Assembly: GCF_003574315.2 (NCBI RefSeq)
Contig: NZ_AP025739.1
Location: forward strand, 6,758,001 to 6,822,000
Reading direction: 5' to 3'
DNA length: 64,000 nt
Source: Capsulimonas corticalis
Lineage (GTDB): Bacteria; Armatimonadota; Armatimonadia; Armatimonadales; Capsulimonadaceae
Shown here: positions 51,866 through 60,570 of the stretch, in pieces
Numbering within the stretch: the first letter of the stretch is position 1
How the letters are laid out: each line of letters starts with the position of its first letter
Made by a program: the position numbers and the translations under genes
The notes under the pieces: model-generated
The model's input: only the letters and a program-made list of their open reading frames with translations
Told to the model about the DNA's origin: nothing
Database searches by the model: none

Positions 51866-52114
51866 TTACAGCAGATGCTTCGGAACGGGCTTCGTGCCGG
51901 CCATGATCGCCTGGAAGTTGCGCGATGTGAGCATGCGCGCCGCAACCTTGATCTTCTTTTTGCCGGACGGAGTATTGATCGTTACCGACTGCAGATTGAC
52001 TTCGAAACGCCGCGCCTTCTGCGGCGCGCGATGAGCCCAAGCTCCCGAGTGCGGGTGCCGCGTCCAGCGTCCCGCCTGGGCCTTACGCCCACTGTATGCA
52101 CATACTTTCGCCAT
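51866..52114 (-). CDS. rpmB: 50S ribosomal protein L28
   Basis: 82 residues, component of the large ribosomal subunit. Begins MAKVCAYSGRKAQAGRWTRH and continues with RAPQKARRFEVNLQSVTI, NTPSGKKKIKVAARMLTSRN, the L28 core. The N-terminal insertion between the Cys-containing strand and the RRFEVNLQ segment is slightly unusual compared with the common form. Expressed from its own consensus promoter at 52161-52190. Not next to rpmG as in some phyla. Confidence 0.93.
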   Translation of the reverse strand: MAKVCAYSGRKAQAGRWTRHPHSGAWAHRAPQKARRFEVNLQSVTINTPSGKKKIKVAARMLTSRNFQAIMAGTKPVPKHLL

Positions 52115-52160
52115 ATGAGTGACACTCCCGCTGTGTGATCGTACAAAAGATTGACCCGCT

Positions 52161-52190
52161 AGTATAGCATATTGGGCCGAGAAATGTCAA
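52161..52190 (-). promoter_or_regulatory. Sigma-70 promoter of rpmB
   Basis: Reading the minus strand: TTGACA (52190-52185), 18-bp spacer, TATACT (52166-52161). The start codon of rpmB is 46 bp beyond the -10. The -35 overlaps the stop of the gene upstream. Confidence 0.8.
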
Positions 52191-52753
52191 AAGGTGAGAA
52201 AAGTTTTTTGACTGTGGCGCAGCTCGACGGCGTGACCGCCGTTTTGGTAGTACTGCTGATAGTATTGGCGGTTGTAAGCGCGCTGCCGCGCCGCGACGAA
52301 GAGCATCAAACAGGTGAAGCTGATCGCGAGAGCCCAGACGAGAAACCCGCAGCGCATCCAGACGCGCTGGACTTCGAAGAACTGAGCGAGACCGCCCTCA
52401 AACCGCCGGCGACGCCACGCCAGCTCATTGCCTTTAATCGCAAGACAGGCGGCGTAGGTCAGAAATATGACGCCCCCGTAGACATGGAAAAACCAGTAGA
52501 GGGAGCCGAGAACCAAACCCAGCAGGCCCAGAAAGATGAGCCTGTGATTGATCGACCAGAGGAACGGAAAAAAGAACGCCCCCCAGCTCCACTTCAGCGC
52601 CGCCACCTCGTCCGGAATGTCGCCGTCCTCGCCCGAGGTGTTGATTTCCTCGGGCGGCGGTGTTTCGGATGTCGGCGGCGGCGGCCAAACCCTCGGCGGA
52701 AGAGGCGCGGGCGGCTCGGCGACAAAATTACCGAGCGGGTCGTAGGGCGGCAT
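52187..52753 (-). CDS. Pro-rich membrane protein, W-x-W-G-A-x-F/Y-x-P family
   Basis: 188 residues. A Pro-rich cytoplasmic N-terminus (about 1-45) is followed by DEVAALKWSWGAFFFPFLWS and three or four helices (LIFLGLLGLVLGSLYWFFHV, GVIFLTYAACLAIKGNELAW, FLVWALAISFTCLMLFVAAR), including the AWRRRRFEGGLAQFFEVQRV segment shared with the gene upstream. This matches the DUF2628-like/small integral membrane pattern W-x-W-x-A-F-F-x-P. The C-terminus is Tyr/Gln-rich. It follows the paralogue at 52810 by 56 bp on the same strand. Function unknown. Confidence 0.75.
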   Translation of the reverse strand: MPPYDPLGNFVAEPPAPLPPRVWPPPPTSETPPPEEINTSGEDGDIPDEVAALKWSWGAFFFPFLWSINHRLIFLGLLGLVLGSLYWFFHVYGGVIFLTYAACLAIKGNELAWRRRRFEGGLAQFFEVQRVWMRCGFLVWALAISFTCLMLFVAARQRAYNRQYYQQYYQNGGHAVELRHSQKTFLTF

Positions 52754-52809
52754 CGAACCTTACTTTCTTACAGCGAACGAGACAGGCGATGGCCGCTCAG
52801 CAGCGCCGA

Positions 52810-53982
52810 TCAATTCGGATGGAAACCGACGGGGGCCGGCGGATCCACGGGAGTTACGGGAGCGGCGCCCGGAGCGCCATCCGTCGGAGCGACGGACGGC
52901 GCGCCCTGGGCCGGCCCATTGTAGGACGGATCGGACGGCGCCGTTCCCCCGGAGTAGCCCGGCGCGGCCGGAGGCGTTGTGGACGAATCGTCGCCATATT
53001 CGCCGCCGGCGGGGCTGTTGTAACTGGACGGCGTGTACGACGGCGCCGCCGACCGGGAGGCGAGAAGCACGCTCGCCAGGAAAATCACGGCCGCGATCCA
53101 GAGGACCGGGCCGGCCAGAAGGCCGCCCAGCAGCCAGGCGCGCTGCACTTTGAGGTGCTCTTCCACGCCGCCAAAATACCGGCGGTTCCTCCACGCCATC
53201 TTATGTCCGTTGAACCCCATATAGATGCTTACGGCAAGCCAGAACAGCCCATAGATCGCGTAGAACACCGGATGCAGCGGCGACGGCATAATCCGAAGCA
53301 GGCGCAGGCAGAGGGACGTGCCCGCGAGGACGCCGGCCAGCGTGGTCAGGCCATGCCAGCGGCACCAGAGGATCGGAAGGAAGTACGCGCCCCAGTTCCA
53401 ATGCAGGCGCGCGATTTCTGGCGGCACGGTATCCTGCTGCCCCGAAGTGTTCGACTCCTGCATCCCAAACAGCGCCGACCCACTTCCCCCAGGCGGAGGA
53501 GGCCATGCGCCCTGCGGCGCTCCGTAAGGAGCCTGAGGGCCGCCATAGGGCGCCTGCGGCGCTCCATACGCCGGCGCGCCGGCGTAACCATAGGGCGGAG
53601 GCGGAGCTCCGTAGGGCGATTGCGGCGGAGCGTACGGCGCCTGCGGAGCCGCGGATACGGGTTCGGGCGGCAGCGGGTTCCCTGCGAGGTCGTAACGGAC
53701 GGCGGGCGCGCCGGCGTAGGCGCCCGCACTTTGGCCAGCGGCGTAATGCAGAGAGGCGCCCGGCGGAACCATCCCCTGCGCGGCCTGCGTCGGCTGATAC
53801 GCCTCGGGAGCGGCGGCGGTAGGAACGTAAGGCTCGTACGGCGGATTGACCGGCGGCGTGTAAGGCGGATTGATGGGAGGCGCGGCGGCGGTCGGCGACG
53901 CCGCCGGCTCCTTGGGCGCGTTATTGATTTCATGGAGCCCCTTGCCGGGCATGGAATCCTCAAACGGATTGTATTCGCTCAT
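52810..53982 (-). CDS. Long Pro/Ala/Tyr-rich membrane protein, paralogue of 52187
   Basis: 390 residues from ATG 53982 (AAAGGAACT upstream). Residues 1-200 are a disordered Pro/Ala/Tyr/Gly-rich region (NPPYTPPVNPPYEPYVP, GAPPPPYGYAGAPAYGAPQA). Residues about 210-330 carry IARLHWNWGAYFLPILWCRW, three or four helices and KMAWRNRRYFGGVEEHLKVQ, aligned with the shorter neighbour. The C-terminal 60 residues are again Pro/Gly/Ser-rich. The two genes look like an unequal duplication. YxPP-rich N-termini occur in proteins that mediate weak multivalent contacts, but no function is known here. Confidence 0.75.
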   Translation of the reverse strand: MSEYNPFEDSMPGKGLHEINNAPKEPAASPTAAAPPINPPYTPPVNPPYEPYVPTAAAPEAYQPTQAAQGMVPPGASLHYAAGQSAGAYAGAPAVRYDLAGNPLPPEPVSAAPQAPYAPPQSPYGAPPPPYGYAGAPAYGAPQAPYGGPQAPYGAPQGAWPPPPGGSGSALFGMQESNTSGQQDTVPPEIARLHWNWGAYFLPILWCRWHGLTTLAGVLAGTSLCLRLLRIMPSPLHPVFYAIYGLFWLAVSIYMGFNGHKMAWRNRRYFGGVEEHLKVQRAWLLGGLLAGPVLWIAAVIFLASVLLASRSAAPSYTPSSYNSPAGGEYGDDSSTTPPAAPGYSGGTAPSDPSYNGPAQGAPSVAPTDGAPGAAPVTPVDPPAPVGFHPN

Positions 53983-54177
53983 TGCAGTTCCTTTAGAAAG
54001 ATAAGACCATATCTGATAATTGTATGAATTACACTGCAAATTCCCTGCCAAGCAGGCGTTCTTGCCGGGAATTCGCCAAAAATATCGTGACGGATCCCGC
54101 GCGGCGCCCGGGCATGCGCCTCCGGGGAATCTGGTATACTAAGGACGAAATTTTGCACGACGGAGTAATCAGAACGC

Positions 54178-55518
54178 ATGCGTCCCGGCAAAGACAAATC
54201 TGCCCCCACCAAGACCGACGCGAAGCCCGCGAAGAAACCCAGCTCGCCCGAGTACCGCGAGATGCACACCAAGCTGGGGCTGCTCGCGATCGCCGTCATC
54301 ATCAATGTGCTCGGCTTCAGCATCATCATTCCGCTGGTTCCGTACTTCATCAAGGAAGCGCTGGGACCGGGCGTGAGCGCCGCGGATCCGCGCATCGGCG
54401 AGTATGGAGGATGGCTGACGGCGGTCTACGCGCTGATGCAGTTCGTATTCGCGCCGATCTGGGGACGCCTCTCCGATAAGATCGGCCGCAAGCCGTTATT
54501 GATGCTCTCGCTCGCCGGCGATGTTGTATTTTACACCATGTTTGGGCTGTCGCACTCACTGACGATGCTGTTCGCCGCCCGAATTTTGGCCGGTATTTTT
54601 TCCTCCGCGACGCTCGCAATCGCGCAGGCGTACGCCGCCGATGTCACGCCGCCGGAGCACCGCGCGGCGGGCCTGGGCATGATCGGCGCTTCGTTCGGCG
54701 TCGGCTTCGTCTTCGGCCCCGCGCTGGGCGGTCCGCTGGGCGCCGTAAGCCTCGCGCTGCCGCTGTTCGTCTCGGCGGGACTGGCGTTCGCGAATCTGCT
54801 GTATATTTGGAAGTATCTGCCGGAGCCGTCCCGCGAGCGCGCCCCCGCGCCGAGCGCCGCCGTGAAGACAAGCCGCCTCGCCATGATGGGCCGCGCCGTC
54901 TTTGGGCCGCTGGGCTTCCTTTATATCCTCACTTTCGCCGTCACCTTCGCCTTTGCTAACCTAGAGGGAACGTTTTCGGCGTATTTGATGCAGCACTTCG
55001 GTTACACAAAGAACAGCTCGCTCAAAGTTCAGGGCGGCGTCTATGCGTATCTGGGATTCTTGATCGTCCTGATCCAGGGCGGCGCGATCCGTCCGCTGGT
55101 CAAGCGTTATGGCGAGCCACGACTGGTGATCGCCGGCATCGCGCTGATGGCGGCGGGATTCCTGATCTTCCCATTCTGCAATTCGCTGGGACTGCTGATG
55201 ATCGGCCCGATGATCCCGATCGCCTGCGGGAACGGCCTGAACTCCCCCGCCCTGCGCGCGCTGATCTCGCGCAAGACATCCGCGCACTCCCAGGGGGCGT
55301 CGCTGGGTCTCAGCGCCTCCTTCGACAGCCTCGCACGCGCCACCGGCCCCGCCGCCGCCGGCTGGCTGTACCGCCACCAGGGCATGCAGTCGCCATACTG
55401 GTGCGCCGGGATCGTCATGACTTGCGCCCTGCTCTTTGCTGTCGCGAACTACCATGGCCTCGCCGCGCCCGATGCCGCGCCGGCCCCCGTAGCCGGTGAA
55501 GGCAACGCCGCCGCGTAA
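54178..55518 (+). CDS. MFS transporter, TetA/drug-efflux-like
   Basis: 446 residues, about 12 membrane helices. Basic N-terminus, then LLAIAVIINVLGFSIIIPLV (helix 1), FVFAPIWGRLSDKIGRKPLL (the A-motif between helices 2 and 3), ARILAGIFSSATLAIAQAYA (C-motif region) and GMIGASFGVGFVFGPALGGP. It exports or imports a small molecule by proton coupling; resemblance to Tet-type efflux pumps is general. TATACT at 54135-54140 is a possible -10. Single gene; substrate unknown. Confidence 0.9.
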   Translation: MRPGKDKSAPTKTDAKPAKKPSSPEYREMHTKLGLLAIAVIINVLGFSIIIPLVPYFIKEALGPGVSAADPRIGEYGGWLTAVYALMQFVFAPIWGRLSDKIGRKPLLMLSLAGDVVFYTMFGLSHSLTMLFAARILAGIFSSATLAIAQAYAADVTPPEHRAAGLGMIGASFGVGFVFGPALGGPLGAVSLALPLFVSAGLAFANLLYIWKYLPEPSRERAPAPSAAVKTSRLAMMGRAVFGPLGFLYILTFAVTFAFANLEGTFSAYLMQHFGYTKNSSLKVQGGVYAYLGFLIVLIQGGAIRPLVKRYGEPRLVIAGIALMAAGFLIFPFCNSLGLLMIGPMIPIACGNGLNSPALRALISRKTSAHSQGASLGLSASFDSLARATGPAAAGWLYRHQGMQSPYWCAGIVMTCALLFAVANYHGLAAPDAAPAPVAGEGNAAA

Positions 55519-55553
55519 ACCCCGCGCCCGGCCAATTTCCGTGAGACGTCTTG

Positions 55554-55583
55554 CGGATCGATGGCGCCCAAACCATCGATCCG
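55554..55583 (+). terminator. Hairpin after the MFS gene
   Basis: 11-bp perfect stem 55554-55564/55573-55583, eight-nt loop, flanked by TTGC and GCAA. No T-run follows, so termination is uncertain. Confidence 0.5.
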
Positions 55584-55608
55584 TTCGCAAATGTTTCCAG
55601 CCTCCCTC

Positions 55609-55637
55609 TTGCGTCCTTCTCATTGTTCTGATATACT
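55609..55637 (+). promoter_or_regulatory. Candidate promoter of the GH2 gene
   Basis: TTGCGT (55609-55614), 17-bp spacer, TATACT (55632-55637), about 93 bp before the start. Confidence 0.5.
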
Positions 55638-55730
55638 CTCATTCCAGTATAGCTTCCCCATCGCCGTGGAATCCTTAGGTTTTCTTCGAAGGCTCCACGG
55701 AAGAAAACACCGCGAAAAGAGGAGAGACTC

Positions 55731-57986
55731 TTGCTTATTCAGACGAAACTATCACGCTCGCTCCTGCTGGCCGGCGCATTGTCCTTGTGCGCGCATGGCG
55801 GCGCGCACGCCTGGGCGCCCAAGAAGGCGCCCATCATGACCAAGTGGGCCAGTCAGGTCGATCCTAAAAACCCATGGCCCGATTACCCGCGCCCGCAGAT
55901 GGTCCGCACAAAGTGGCTCAACCTCAACGGGATCTGGGAATATCAGAGCGGCGCCGAAGGCGACACGGTTCCGGCGGGCAAAAAGCTGTCCAGTGAAATC
56001 CTGGTGCCCTATCCCGTGGAGTCCGCGCTTTCGGGCGTGATGGAGCATCACGACCGATTGTGGTACCGCCGCAGTTTCACCGTGCCCTCCGATTGGAAGG
56101 GCAAGCAGGTGGTGCTGAACTTCGGCGCGGTGGATTTTGAATCCGAAGTCTATATCAATGGCAAGAGCGTCGGCGTCCATAAGGGCGGGTATCTGCCCTT
56201 CCACTACGATGTCACCCCCTATCTCACGGGCGACGGACCGCAGGAGCTGATCGTCCGCGCCTTCGACGCCACCGATGACGCCGGAGAACCGCGCGGCAAG
56301 CAGACCCTGCATGCCGGCGGCATCATGTATACGCCCACAACGGGTATCTGGCAGTCGGTCTGGCTGGAGCCGATCGCAAAGACGTCGATCGCCGATCTGA
56401 AGATCGTCCCGGACGTGGACGCCGGCGCGGCGAACGTCACGGTCAATGTCGCGGACCCGACGCCCGATACCCGGGTCGTGGTGACCGTGAAGGACGGCCG
56501 CTCGGTCGTCAAAACGATCGAAGGCGCTCCGAACGAACAGATTTCCATTCCGATCGCGAACGCGAAGTTATGGTCGCCGGATAGCCCCTTCCTCTACGAT
56601 CTGGATGTCAAGGTGACGCAGGGCAAGGAAGCGATCGATCAGGTCAGCAGTTACTTCGGCATGCGCAAGATCTCCATCGGGGAAGAGAAGGGCGTCAAGA
56701 AGATGTTCCTGAACAACAAGTTCCTCTTCGAGATCGGCCCGCTCGATCAAGGCTTCTGGCCGGACGGCATTTACACGCAGCCGACCGAAGCCGCCTTGAA
56801 GTCCGACATCGAATCGATGAAAAAACTCGGCTTCAATATGGTCCGCAAGCATATCAAAGTCGAGCCGGCGCGCTGGTACTACTGGACCGACCACCTCGGC
56901 CTGCTGGTCTGGCAGGACATGCCGTCCGCCAACTCTTACACGGATAAGCCGCAGCCGATGGACAAGCCGGAGTACGAGAAGGAGCTGCTGGATATGGTCA
57001 AGACCCATTGGAACTCCCCATCGATCATCATGTGGGACACCTTCAATGAGGGCCAGGGCCAGTACGACACTCCGCGCCTCGTCGGGCTGGTGAAGACGCT
57101 CGATCCATCGCGCCTGGTCAACGAAGCCAGCGGCGGCGGCTACTTCGATTCCGGCGACGTGCGGGACGTGCACAGCTATCCCCCGCCCGCCTGCCCAGAC
57201 CCGCGCGAAAATCAGGCGCTGGCGTGCGGCGAATACGGCGGCATCGGCCTGTTCGTCAAGGGCCACACCTGGGAAGCTTCCGGCGGCGGCTACACAAACG
57301 TCCATGACGGCAAGGATCTTGAGGAGCTGTACGGACAGTTCGCCGGCATGCTCAAAACATTCCGTGACGAAAAGGGCTTGAGCGCGGCGGTCTACACCCA
57401 GATCACCGACGTCGAAACCGAGCTGAACGGCCTGATGACCTACGATCGGACTTACAAGTGCGATCCGGCGGAGATCGCCAAGGCCAATCACTTCCAGTAC
57501 CCGGTTCCGACATATCAGGAAGTGCTCCCCACGTCGGAGAAGACGAGCCAGACCTGGAAGTACACGACGGCCGCTCCCGCCGCCGGCTGGTTCCAAACGG
57601 CATTTGACGACGCGGCGTGGACCGCGGCTCCCGGCGGCTTCGGCACGGCCGGCACTCCCGGCATCGGCGGCCTCGGCACGACCTGGAGCACCGGCGACAT
57701 CTGGCTTCGCCGCACCTTCAACCCCGGCCCGCTGACCGCCGAACAAATCAACCAGCTCGTGATCCGCGACTACCACGATGAAGATATCGATGTCTACATC
57801 AACGGCGTCGCCGCCTACTCGTCTCCCGGCTACATCGGCGCGTACGAATACCGCCCGCTGAGCAAGGAAGCCAAGCAGGCGATTAAACCCGGCGCCGACA
57901 ACATCCTCGCGGTCCACTGCCATCAAACCGGCGGCGGCCAGTACATCGACGTCGGCCTCGCCGAGCGCATCCCCGCGCAAAAGTAG
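55731..57986 (+). CDS. Secreted glycoside hydrolase family 2 enzyme
   Basis: 751 residues from TTG 55731 with GAGGAG 7 bp upstream. Signal peptide 1-28. Domains: galactose-binding jelly roll (about 60-215: LNLNGIWEYQ, DRLWYRRSFTVPSDWKGKQV), Ig-like sandwich (220-315), TIM barrel (320-590) with KLGFNMVRKHIKVEPARWYY, acid/base E440 in WDTFNEGQGQYDT and nucleophile E501 in LACGEYGG, then a second jelly roll (about 610-750). GH2 includes beta-galactosidase, mannosidase and glucuronidase; the CPDPR and GYTNVHDGKDLEELYGQ features resemble uncharacterised planctomycete-type members. Own promoter; followed by a palindromic repeat. Confidence 0.92.
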   Translation: MLIQTKLSRSLLLAGALSLCAHGGAHAWAPKKAPIMTKWASQVDPKNPWPDYPRPQMVRTKWLNLNGIWEYQSGAEGDTVPAGKKLSSEILVPYPVESALSGVMEHHDRLWYRRSFTVPSDWKGKQVVLNFGAVDFESEVYINGKSVGVHKGGYLPFHYDVTPYLTGDGPQELIVRAFDATDDAGEPRGKQTLHAGGIMYTPTTGIWQSVWLEPIAKTSIADLKIVPDVDAGAANVTVNVADPTPDTRVVVTVKDGRSVVKTIEGAPNEQISIPIANAKLWSPDSPFLYDLDVKVTQGKEAIDQVSSYFGMRKISIGEEKGVKKMFLNNKFLFEIGPLDQGFWPDGIYTQPTEAALKSDIESMKKLGFNMVRKHIKVEPARWYYWTDHLGLLVWQDMPSANSYTDKPQPMDKPEYEKELLDMVKTHWNSPSIIMWDTFNEGQGQYDTPRLVGLVKTLDPSRLVNEASGGGYFDSGDVRDVHSYPPPACPDPRENQALACGEYGGIGLFVKGHTWEASGGGYTNVHDGKDLEELYGQFAGMLKTFRDEKGLSAAVYTQITDVETELNGLMTYDRTYKCDPAEIAKANHFQYPVPTYQEVLPTSEKTSQTWKYTTAAPAAGWFQTAFDDAAWTAAPGGFGTAGTPGIGGLGTTWSTGDIWLRRTFNPGPLTAEQINQLVIRDYHDEDIDVYINGVAAYSSPGYIGAYEYRPLSKEAKQAIKPGADNILAVHCHQTGGGQYIDVGLAERIPAQK

Positions 57987-57992
57987 AGGATT

Positions 57993-58134
57993 GGCCCTCA
58001 CCCCCCGGCCCCCTCTCCCAAAATTGGGAGAGGGGGAGTCAGAGTTTAAGTTTTTTGGATCAAAGATCCAAATCCTACTCTTAACCCTCGCCCAGACCTT
58101 TGGGAGAGGGTGGCCCGAAGGGCCGGGTGAGGGC
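57993..58134. repeat. Palindromic intergenic repeat, copy C
   Basis: GGCCCTCACCC (57993) and GGGTGAGGGCC (58124-58134) form the outer arms. Inside are CCCTCTCCCAAAATTGGGAG (58011-58030 region), the AGTCAGAGTTTAAG segment, a GGATC..GATCC hairpin, and ACCCTC..GGGAGAGGGTGGCC. It is nearly identical to copy A in the same orientation. Confidence 0.85.
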
Positions 58135-58195
58135 CGCGCCTCGTCCCGGAACAAAACCCCGCTCCGTCGTCGTAGGCTATGGTGAACACATCATC

Positions 58196-59092
58196 ATGAG
58201 CCAACCAAGCGACAGCAAATCCACGAACAAACGTCCATCCTCTCCACGCAATCTCTCGCGCCGGCGCTTTCTACTGGCGAGCGGCGCCGTTGTCGCGGGG
58301 GCGGGGCTGGATCTGTGGGGTCATCGGCATGAAGCCGATGACCTTGTCGTCGAGGAAACGGACATCGCGATTCCCGGATGGCCGAGCAGCCGCCCGCCGT
58401 ATCGGATCGGACAGCTCAGCGATTTTCATTGCGATCATCCCGGGGCGCTCGCGCGCACGCGGCGCGCCGTGCGGATGATGCTCGCGCAGAAACCGGACAT
58501 CGTGTTTTTGACCGGCGATTTCGTCTCCGGCAGGCACGCCGACCGATGGATCGATTCATGCGTGGAAGCGCTGGCGCCGCTGACCGCCGTTCCCGGCGGC
58601 GCGTACGGAGTCCTGGGGAATCATGATTGGTGGTGCGGCGGCCGGCGCTGGATTCCGCGCAAGCTGGAGGCGGCGGGCGTTCATATTCTGAAAAACGCGT
58701 CCGCGCCCTTTCCGGGTGTTCCGGGCTGCCACATCGTCGGCGTGGACGATCCGCTTTGCGGCGGCGCCCAGCCGGAGCGGGCCGTGCGCGGCGTTCCGCC
58801 GGGAGACATCAAGATTTTGCTGGCCCACGAACCCGATTACGCCGACCAGCTCGGGCCGGGGTTCGCGCTTCAGATCTCGGGACACTCGCACGGCGGCCAG
58901 ATCCGCGTTCCAGGGCTGCCGCCGATTCAAACCCCGGTGATGGGGCGTCGATATCCCGAGGGCCTCCAGCAGGCGAAGAATCACCGTGTCTATACCTCGC
59001 GTGGGATTGGAACGATCGGGCCGCCGTACCGGCTGTTCTGTCCGCCCGAAGTGACCATATTGAAGATTACGTCGGGAAGCGAGACCGCTTGA
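58196..59092 (+). CDS. Tat-exported metallophosphoesterase, paralogue 1
   Basis: 298 residues from ATG 58196. Twin-arginine signal: NLSRRRFLLASGAVVAGAGL (about 19-38). The calcineurin-like core has QLSDFHCD, LTGDFVSGRH, GVLGNHDWW and ISGHSHGGQIRVPG, giving the two-metal site; the GDxx(D/S) motif has Ser after GDFV. Similar to the YaeI/YkuE group, which includes periplasmic phosphoesterases acting on lipid-linked substrates such as UDP-diacylglucosamine relatives. Start is preceded by the palindromic repeat. Paralogue 2 follows one base later, so the two are co-transcribed. Confidence 0.9.
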   Translation: MSQPSDSKSTNKRPSSPRNLSRRRFLLASGAVVAGAGLDLWGHRHEADDLVVEETDIAIPGWPSSRPPYRIGQLSDFHCDHPGALARTRRAVRMMLAQKPDIVFLTGDFVSGRHADRWIDSCVEALAPLTAVPGGAYGVLGNHDWWCGGRRWIPRKLEAAGVHILKNASAPFPGVPGCHIVGVDDPLCGGAQPERAVRGVPPGDIKILLAHEPDYADQLGPGFALQISGHSHGGQIRVPGLPPIQTPVMGRRYPEGLQQAKNHRVYTSRGIGTIGPPYRLFCPPEVTILKITSGSETA

Positions 59093-59093
59093 G

Positions 59094-59987
59094 ATGATCG
59101 ACGAGAAGGCAGCCACAGCGGCGCAAGCGCAGCCGAAATCTCCGGCGCGGCGGCGGTTTCTGGCGGGGATCGTCCTGGCGGGCGTCACCAGCGGCGCCAC
59201 GGCGGCGTACGGGCATGCGGTGGAGGAAGAAAGGCTGACGCCTTCGGAGACCATCATCCGCGCGCCGGGCTGGCCGGCGGCGTACGAAGACTGGCGTATC
59301 GGCGTCCTGAGCGACTTTCATTGCGACCGGCCGCGTGCGGTCGCGCGCACCCAGCGGGCGGTGGCGATGCTGATGGCGATGAAGCCGGATATCGTGTTCC
59401 TGCCGGGCGACTTTGTCTCCGGCCATCAGGCCGACAGCTGGATCTCCCCGTGCGCGGAGGCGCTGCGCCCGCTCACCCAGGCGCCGGGCGGCGTGTACGG
59501 GGTGCTGGGCAACCACGACTGGAAGAACGCGCACGCCGACGCCGTCACAGAAGGGATTGAGCGCGTAGGGATTCATATCCTGCGCAACACGTCCTTGCCG
59601 ATCCCGACCGTTCCCAACGCCTACATCATCGGCGTAGACGACATCATCGCCGGCGCCGCGAATTGGCCGCAGGCGATGCGCCGCGTTCCCGACGGCGCGT
59701 TCCGGTTCCTGATGGTCCACGAGCCGGACATCGCCGACGGCGTCGGGCCGCTCGGACTGACTCTTCAGGTCTCCGGCCACTCACACGGCGGCCAGATCCG
59801 TCTGCCCGGCTTTGGCCCCATCCACACTCCCACAATGGCGAGCAGCTATCCCGAAGGGCTCAAGCAAGGACCGCATCACCCCGTCTACACCACACGCGGC
59901 GTCGGCGTGATGGGACCGCAGATGCGACTGTTCTGCCCTCCGGAAGTCACGCTGCTGCGCATTGTCGCCGCGCCGCCCGCCGTTTAA
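59094..59987 (+). CDS. Tat-exported metallophosphoesterase, paralogue 2
   Basis: 297 residues, starting one base after the stop of paralogue 1. SPARRRFLAGIVLAGVTSGA is again a twin-arginine-like signal. Core motifs: LSDFHCDRP, LPGDFVSGHQ, GVLGNHDWKN, LQVSGHSHGGQIRLPGFG. The two are alike throughout (MKPDIVFL, PVYTTRGVGVMGPQMRLFCP), so this is a tandem duplication. They may differ in substrate or form a pair; neither is known. Cytoplasmic folding before export is implied by the Tat signal and metal cofactors. Confidence 0.9.
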   Translation: MIDEKAATAAQAQPKSPARRRFLAGIVLAGVTSGATAAYGHAVEEERLTPSETIIRAPGWPAAYEDWRIGVLSDFHCDRPRAVARTQRAVAMLMAMKPDIVFLPGDFVSGHQADSWISPCAEALRPLTQAPGGVYGVLGNHDWKNAHADAVTEGIERVGIHILRNTSLPIPTVPNAYIIGVDDIIAGAANWPQAMRRVPDGAFRFLMVHEPDIADGVGPLGLTLQVSGHSHGGQIRLPGFGPIHTPTMASSYPEGLKQGPHHPVYTTRGVGVMGPQMRLFCPPEVTLLRIVAAPPAV

Positions 59988-60045
59988 GCCGCCCAGATCC
60001 CCGGGTACTTCTTTTTCAGAGACGATTTTGGAAAGAGGACACCCA

Positions 60046-60570
60046 ATGACGATACGATCCGGACACAGCCTGCGCGGAACCGCAGTCGTGACGCTTGACA
60101 ACGGCGAGCGCCTGGGACGCGTGGACGACCTGTTCTTTGCCCCGACGACCGGCGATCTGGAAGCGCTGCTGGTGGATGTCGGCGGGCTATTTTCCAAGCC
60201 AAGCCTGCTGTCGGCGGCGCAGATCTCCAGCATCGGGCCGGACGCCGTGGTGATCGCCGACCGTGAGGCGCTGGTTCCCAATGGAACGCTGACCGAAGAA
60301 GCCCGCGCGGTGCGCGCCGGCGAGATTGAGGATCGGGCGGTGCTGACGACCAACGGAACGGTCGTGGGTAAGGTCTCGGATGTCCTGATCGACACCGACA
60401 CGCGCCAGGTCACGGCGTTCAGCGTCGCAACCGGCGTGATCGACAACGCCCTGCACGGACGCCCTTCGCTGCCGTTTTCTCTGGTACAATCATTGGGAAA
60501 AGACAGCCTGGTCGTCTCCGCCGATTATGATCCCAAAGCACCCGAACACCACATTCCGCTCGCCAAGTAG
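60046..60570 (+). CDS. PRC-barrel domain protein
   Basis: 174 residues from ATG 60046 with GAAAGAGGA upstream. Two PRC-barrel copies: about 8-85 (GTAVVTLDNGERLGRVDDLF, GDLEALLVDVGG) and about 90-170 (AVLTTNGTVVGKVSDVLIDT, LPFSLVQSLGKDSLVVS). PRC-barrels occur in ribosome maturation factor RimM and photosystem H subunits; in stand-alone form their function is generally unknown. Soluble. Its last 44 bases overlap the next gene in another frame, indicating coupling. Confidence 0.88.
   Translation: MTIRSGHSLRGTAVVTLDNGERLGRVDDLFFAPTTGDLEALLVDVGGLFSKPSLLSAAQISSIGPDAVVIADREALVPNGTLTEEARAVRAGEIEDRAVLTTNGTVVGKVSDVLIDTDTRQVTAFSVATGVIDNALHGRPSLPFSLVQSLGKDSLVVSADYDPKAPEHHIPLAK

Noticed and set aside
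53346..53963. Minus-strand Arg/Pro-rich frame within the long Pro-rich membrane protein gene
   Set aside because: It is an alternate frame of the same gene; the chosen frame has an SD, a conserved membrane core and matches its paralogue.
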